In this document: positions 5,390-6,685 of the stretch, piece by piece | Layout: each line of letters starts with the position of its first letter | Numbering within the stretch: position 1 is the stretch's first letter | NCBI GenBank assembly: GCA_937926065.1 | Contig: CALANM010000165.1 | Location: forward strand, 1-6,685 | DNA: 6,685 nt | Direction: 5' to 3' | Source: an uncultured Microbacterium sp. | Lineage (GTDB): Bacteria; Actinomycetota; Actinomycetes; Actinomycetales; Microbacteriaceae | The notes under the pieces: generated by a model | Database searches by the model: none | What the model was told of the DNA's origin: nothing | Seen by the model: only the letters and a program-made list of their open reading frames with translations | Program-made: the position numbers and the translations under genes

Positions 5390-6100
5390 ATGACCCCGAC
5401 CTCCCCTGGCAAGCGCGCAAGCGGCAACCCTGCGACCCAGGCCAAGCTCAACCTGACGGCCAAGCAGCAGCGCGAGCAGCAGAAGCAGGCCAAGCTCGCC
5501 GAGTACCAGCGGCAGCTGGCCAAGCGGCGCCGCAGCAAGCTCACCTGGTGGGTGGTCGGCGGCACCGCCGCACTCGCGGTCGTCGCGCTCGTCGTGGCAT
5601 CCCTCATCCTCACGCCCCGCCCCGTCACGCTCGAGCGCGGCGACAGCGACGGCTCCGCGATCGAGGGCATCCAGACCTTCGAGAACACCGCCAACCACGT
5701 CGAAGGCGACGTCCAGTACCCGCAGGCGCCGCCCGCCGGCGGCGACCACAACGCCATGTGGCTCAACTGCGGCATCTACTCCGAGCCGGTGCCCGACGTC
5801 AACGCCGTGCACTCGCTCGAGCACGGCGCGGTGTGGATCACCTACGACCCCGCACGCGTCGACTCCGACGGCGTCGACGCGATCCGCGCGCAGCTGCCGT
5901 CGAGCTACGTGATCCTCTCGCCCTACGACGGCCTGCCGTCGCCGATCGTCGCCAGCGCCTGGAACGCCCAGGTGCAGGTCGACTCCCCCGACGACCCGCG
6001 CATCACCGAGTTCCTCAAGGCGTACTGGCGCAGCACGAACGCACCCGAGCCGAACGCCGCCTGCACAGGAGCCCTGGACGCGCCCGGCAAGCAGTCGTGA
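5390..6100 (+). CDS. DUF3105 membrane-anchored protein
   Basis: A 236-residue protein with a Lys/Gln/Arg-rich cytoplasmic N-terminus (residues 1-50, including a probable helix QQREQQKQAKLAEYQRQLAK), one transmembrane helix at about 53-74 and an external domain. The external part shows the DUF3105 hallmarks: PPAGGDHNAMWLNCGIY (114-130), HSLEHGAVWITYDP (141-154) and SPIVASAWN (184-192). The conserved His, Cys and Glu (H120, C127, H141, E144, H145) look like a metal or redox site, but no function is established for the family, so that is inference. Cys127 and Cys225 could form a disulfide outside the cell. The ATG at 5390 is the first plausible start; the ribosome-binding sequence is weak (GAGA about eight bases upstream). 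The stop overlaps the start of the DUF305 gene (GTGA), so the two are translationally coupled and probably act together in the cell envelope. Confidence 0.88.
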   Translation: MTPTSPGKRASGNPATQAKLNLTAKQQREQQKQAKLAEYQRQLAKRRRSKLTWWVVGGTAALAVVALVVASLILTPRPVTLERGDSDGSAIEGIQTFENTANHVEGDVQYPQAPPAGGDHNAMWLNCGIYSEPVPDVNAVHSLEHGAVWITYDPARVDSDGVDAIRAQLPSSYVILSPYDGLPSPIVASAWNAQVQVDSPDDPRITEFLKAYWRSTNAPEPNAACTGALDAPGKQS

Positions 6101-6651
6101 CCGAACTCGACGCCCCCGCATCCCGCTCGCTGCCGCCGTGGTGGGCGATTGTGCTGGTGGCCGTCGCCATCGCGGCGACGGGGTTCGCGATCGGACGATT
6201 CTCGGCGTTCGACATCGCCCCGCGCACGCCCTCCAGTGACTCCGCCGAAGCCGGCTTCGCGCGTGACATGCAGGTCCACCACGCGCAGGCGATCGACATG
6301 GCGCTCACCGTCTACGGCAAGACCGAGGACGACGACCTCCGCGCCCTCGCGTACGACATCGCGACCGGCCAGTCGGAGCAGAAGGGGGTCATGTACGGAT
6401 GGCTCCAGCAGTGGGGCCTGTCACAGATCGGCGACCAGCCGACCATGGCATGGATGACGGGGTCCGACGCCGGTCACCGCCACGGCGGCGGGGCTGACGA
6501 GCCCCTGACCGCAGAAGAGATCCGCGTCGCCATGGGCATGGCGAGCGAAGCCGAGCTGCAGGAGCTGCGCGCCGCGACCGGCCAGGAGGCCGACTGCCTG
6601 TTCCTCGGTCTCATGATCCGTCACCACGAAGGCGCCACGCGATGTCGGTGA
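6097..6651 (+). CDS. DUF305 membrane-anchored protein, apparently frameshifted near its C-terminus
   Basis: The frame encodes 184 residues. It starts with GTG at 6097, overlapping the DUF3105 stop by GTGA. A membrane helix (about 14-34, PWWAIVLVAVAIAATGFAIG) anchors an external DUF305 domain, a four-helix ferritin-like fold. The first repeat half has the hallmark MQVHHAQAIDMA (58-69), and the second begins FLGLMIRHHEGA (169-180). A His-rich loop DAGHRHGGG (124-132) lies between them. Some DUF305 proteins, such as cyanobacterial CopM, bind copper outside the cytoplasm, so a role in metal handling is a reasonable inference. The protein stops four residues after the second HH motif (ending TRCR), where relatives continue with a full helix; codons with strong G/C third positions resume in another frame. 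The frame is therefore probably broken by a small deletion or a sequencing error. Family assignment is secure, integrity is not. Confidence 0.85.
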   Translation: MTELDAPASRSLPPWWAIVLVAVAIAATGFAIGRFSAFDIAPRTPSSDSAEAGFARDMQVHHAQAIDMALTVYGKTEDDDLRALAYDIATGQSEQKGVMYGWLQQWGLSQIGDQPTMAWMTGSDAGHRHGGGADEPLTAEEIRVAMGMASEAELQELRAATGQEADCLFLGLMIRHHEGATRCR

Positions 6652-6685
6652 CGTGCAGCAGGCCGTCGACACCACCCAGATCCAC
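6641..6685 (+). other. Probable out-of-frame continuation of the DUF305 coding region, cut by the window edge
   Basis: Starting at 6641, one frame away from the DUF305 reading frame, 15 codons read DVGDVQQAVDTTQIH and have G or C at almost every third position. The text fits the amphipathic last helix of DUF305 domains (valine spacing, then T-Q before the next hydrophobic residue). The other frames give unlikely proteins. If this is the same gene, bases are missing or one is extra around 6636-6641. The right end is cut by the window. Confidence 0.4.

Noticed and set aside
3771..5420. Minus-strand open frame of 549 codons overlapping the MFS gene in another frame
   Set aside because: Arg/Pro/His-rich out-of-frame reading of the transporter gene; it lacks membrane helices or motifs and extends across the divergent promoter region.
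5296..6096. Upstream extension of the DUF305 reading frame through the DUF3105 gene
   Set aside because: Up to about 6096 this frame gives Arg/Ala/Pro-rich nonsense out of frame with DUF3105. Real DUF305 coding begins at the GTG at 6097.
1..6685. Search for CRISPR repeats, tRNA or rRNA genes, transposase genes and attachment sites
   Set aside because: No spaced direct repeats, no tRNA cloverleaf or T-loop signature, no transposase or integrase motifs and no terminal inverted repeats were seen by eye.

Overview
The window is a compact, very GC-rich piece of bacterial chromosome. Codons strongly prefer G or C at the third position, intergenic gaps are short, starts are ATG or GTG, and the -10 boxes are of the TAnnnT type without recognisable -35 boxes. 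Together with the protein families present, this points to a high-GC actinobacterium, most likely Microbacteriaceae (Microbacterium-like). The genus is an inference from gene content and sequence style. I see no tRNA, rRNA, CRISPR array, insertion sequence or phage gene, and no gene-free stretch over 300 bases.

Layout. The left edge holds the 3' end of an ABC exporter ATPase that looks like CydC (plus strand, ends 263). A small S4-domain RNA-binding protein follows (plus, 286-513). It converges with a block of four minus-strand genes: a GNAT acetyltransferase related to the acetyltransferase-like domain of O-GlcNAcase (529-1128), a DUF853/YjgR-type HerA-like ATPase with coiled-coil ends (1180-3081), a PAP2 membrane phosphatase (3086-3766) and a Bcr/CflA-type MFS drug exporter (3872-5197). 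A 192-base divergent intergenic region (5198-5389) separates the exporter from a plus-strand pair of membrane-anchored proteins, DUF3105 (5390-6100) and DUF305 (6097-6651). These overlap by GTGA. The DUF305 frame stops abruptly just after its second HH motif, and good coding sequence continues in another frame up to the window edge.

Regulation. Four consecutive genes (S4, GNAT, DUF853, PAP2) each have a TAGnnT hexamer ending exactly six bases before the start codon. This is the geometry of leaderless transcription, in which the start codon is the first base of the mRNA. The minus-strand genes therefore look like separate transcription units rather than one operon. The exporter differs: its TATGAT box lies about 60 bases upstream, and a perfect 12-base palindrome sits just after the predicted transcription start, a good candidate operator. 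A second inverted repeat brackets the TAGACT box in front of the DUF3105/DUF305 pair.

Overall this is mostly ordinary core chromosome, not a clear new defence or biosynthetic system. The points most worth following are the uniform leaderless promoters, the divergent control region, the uncharacterised DUF3105-DUF305 envelope pair with its possible frameshift, and the over-represented heptamer GGATGCC, found 14 times on either strand.
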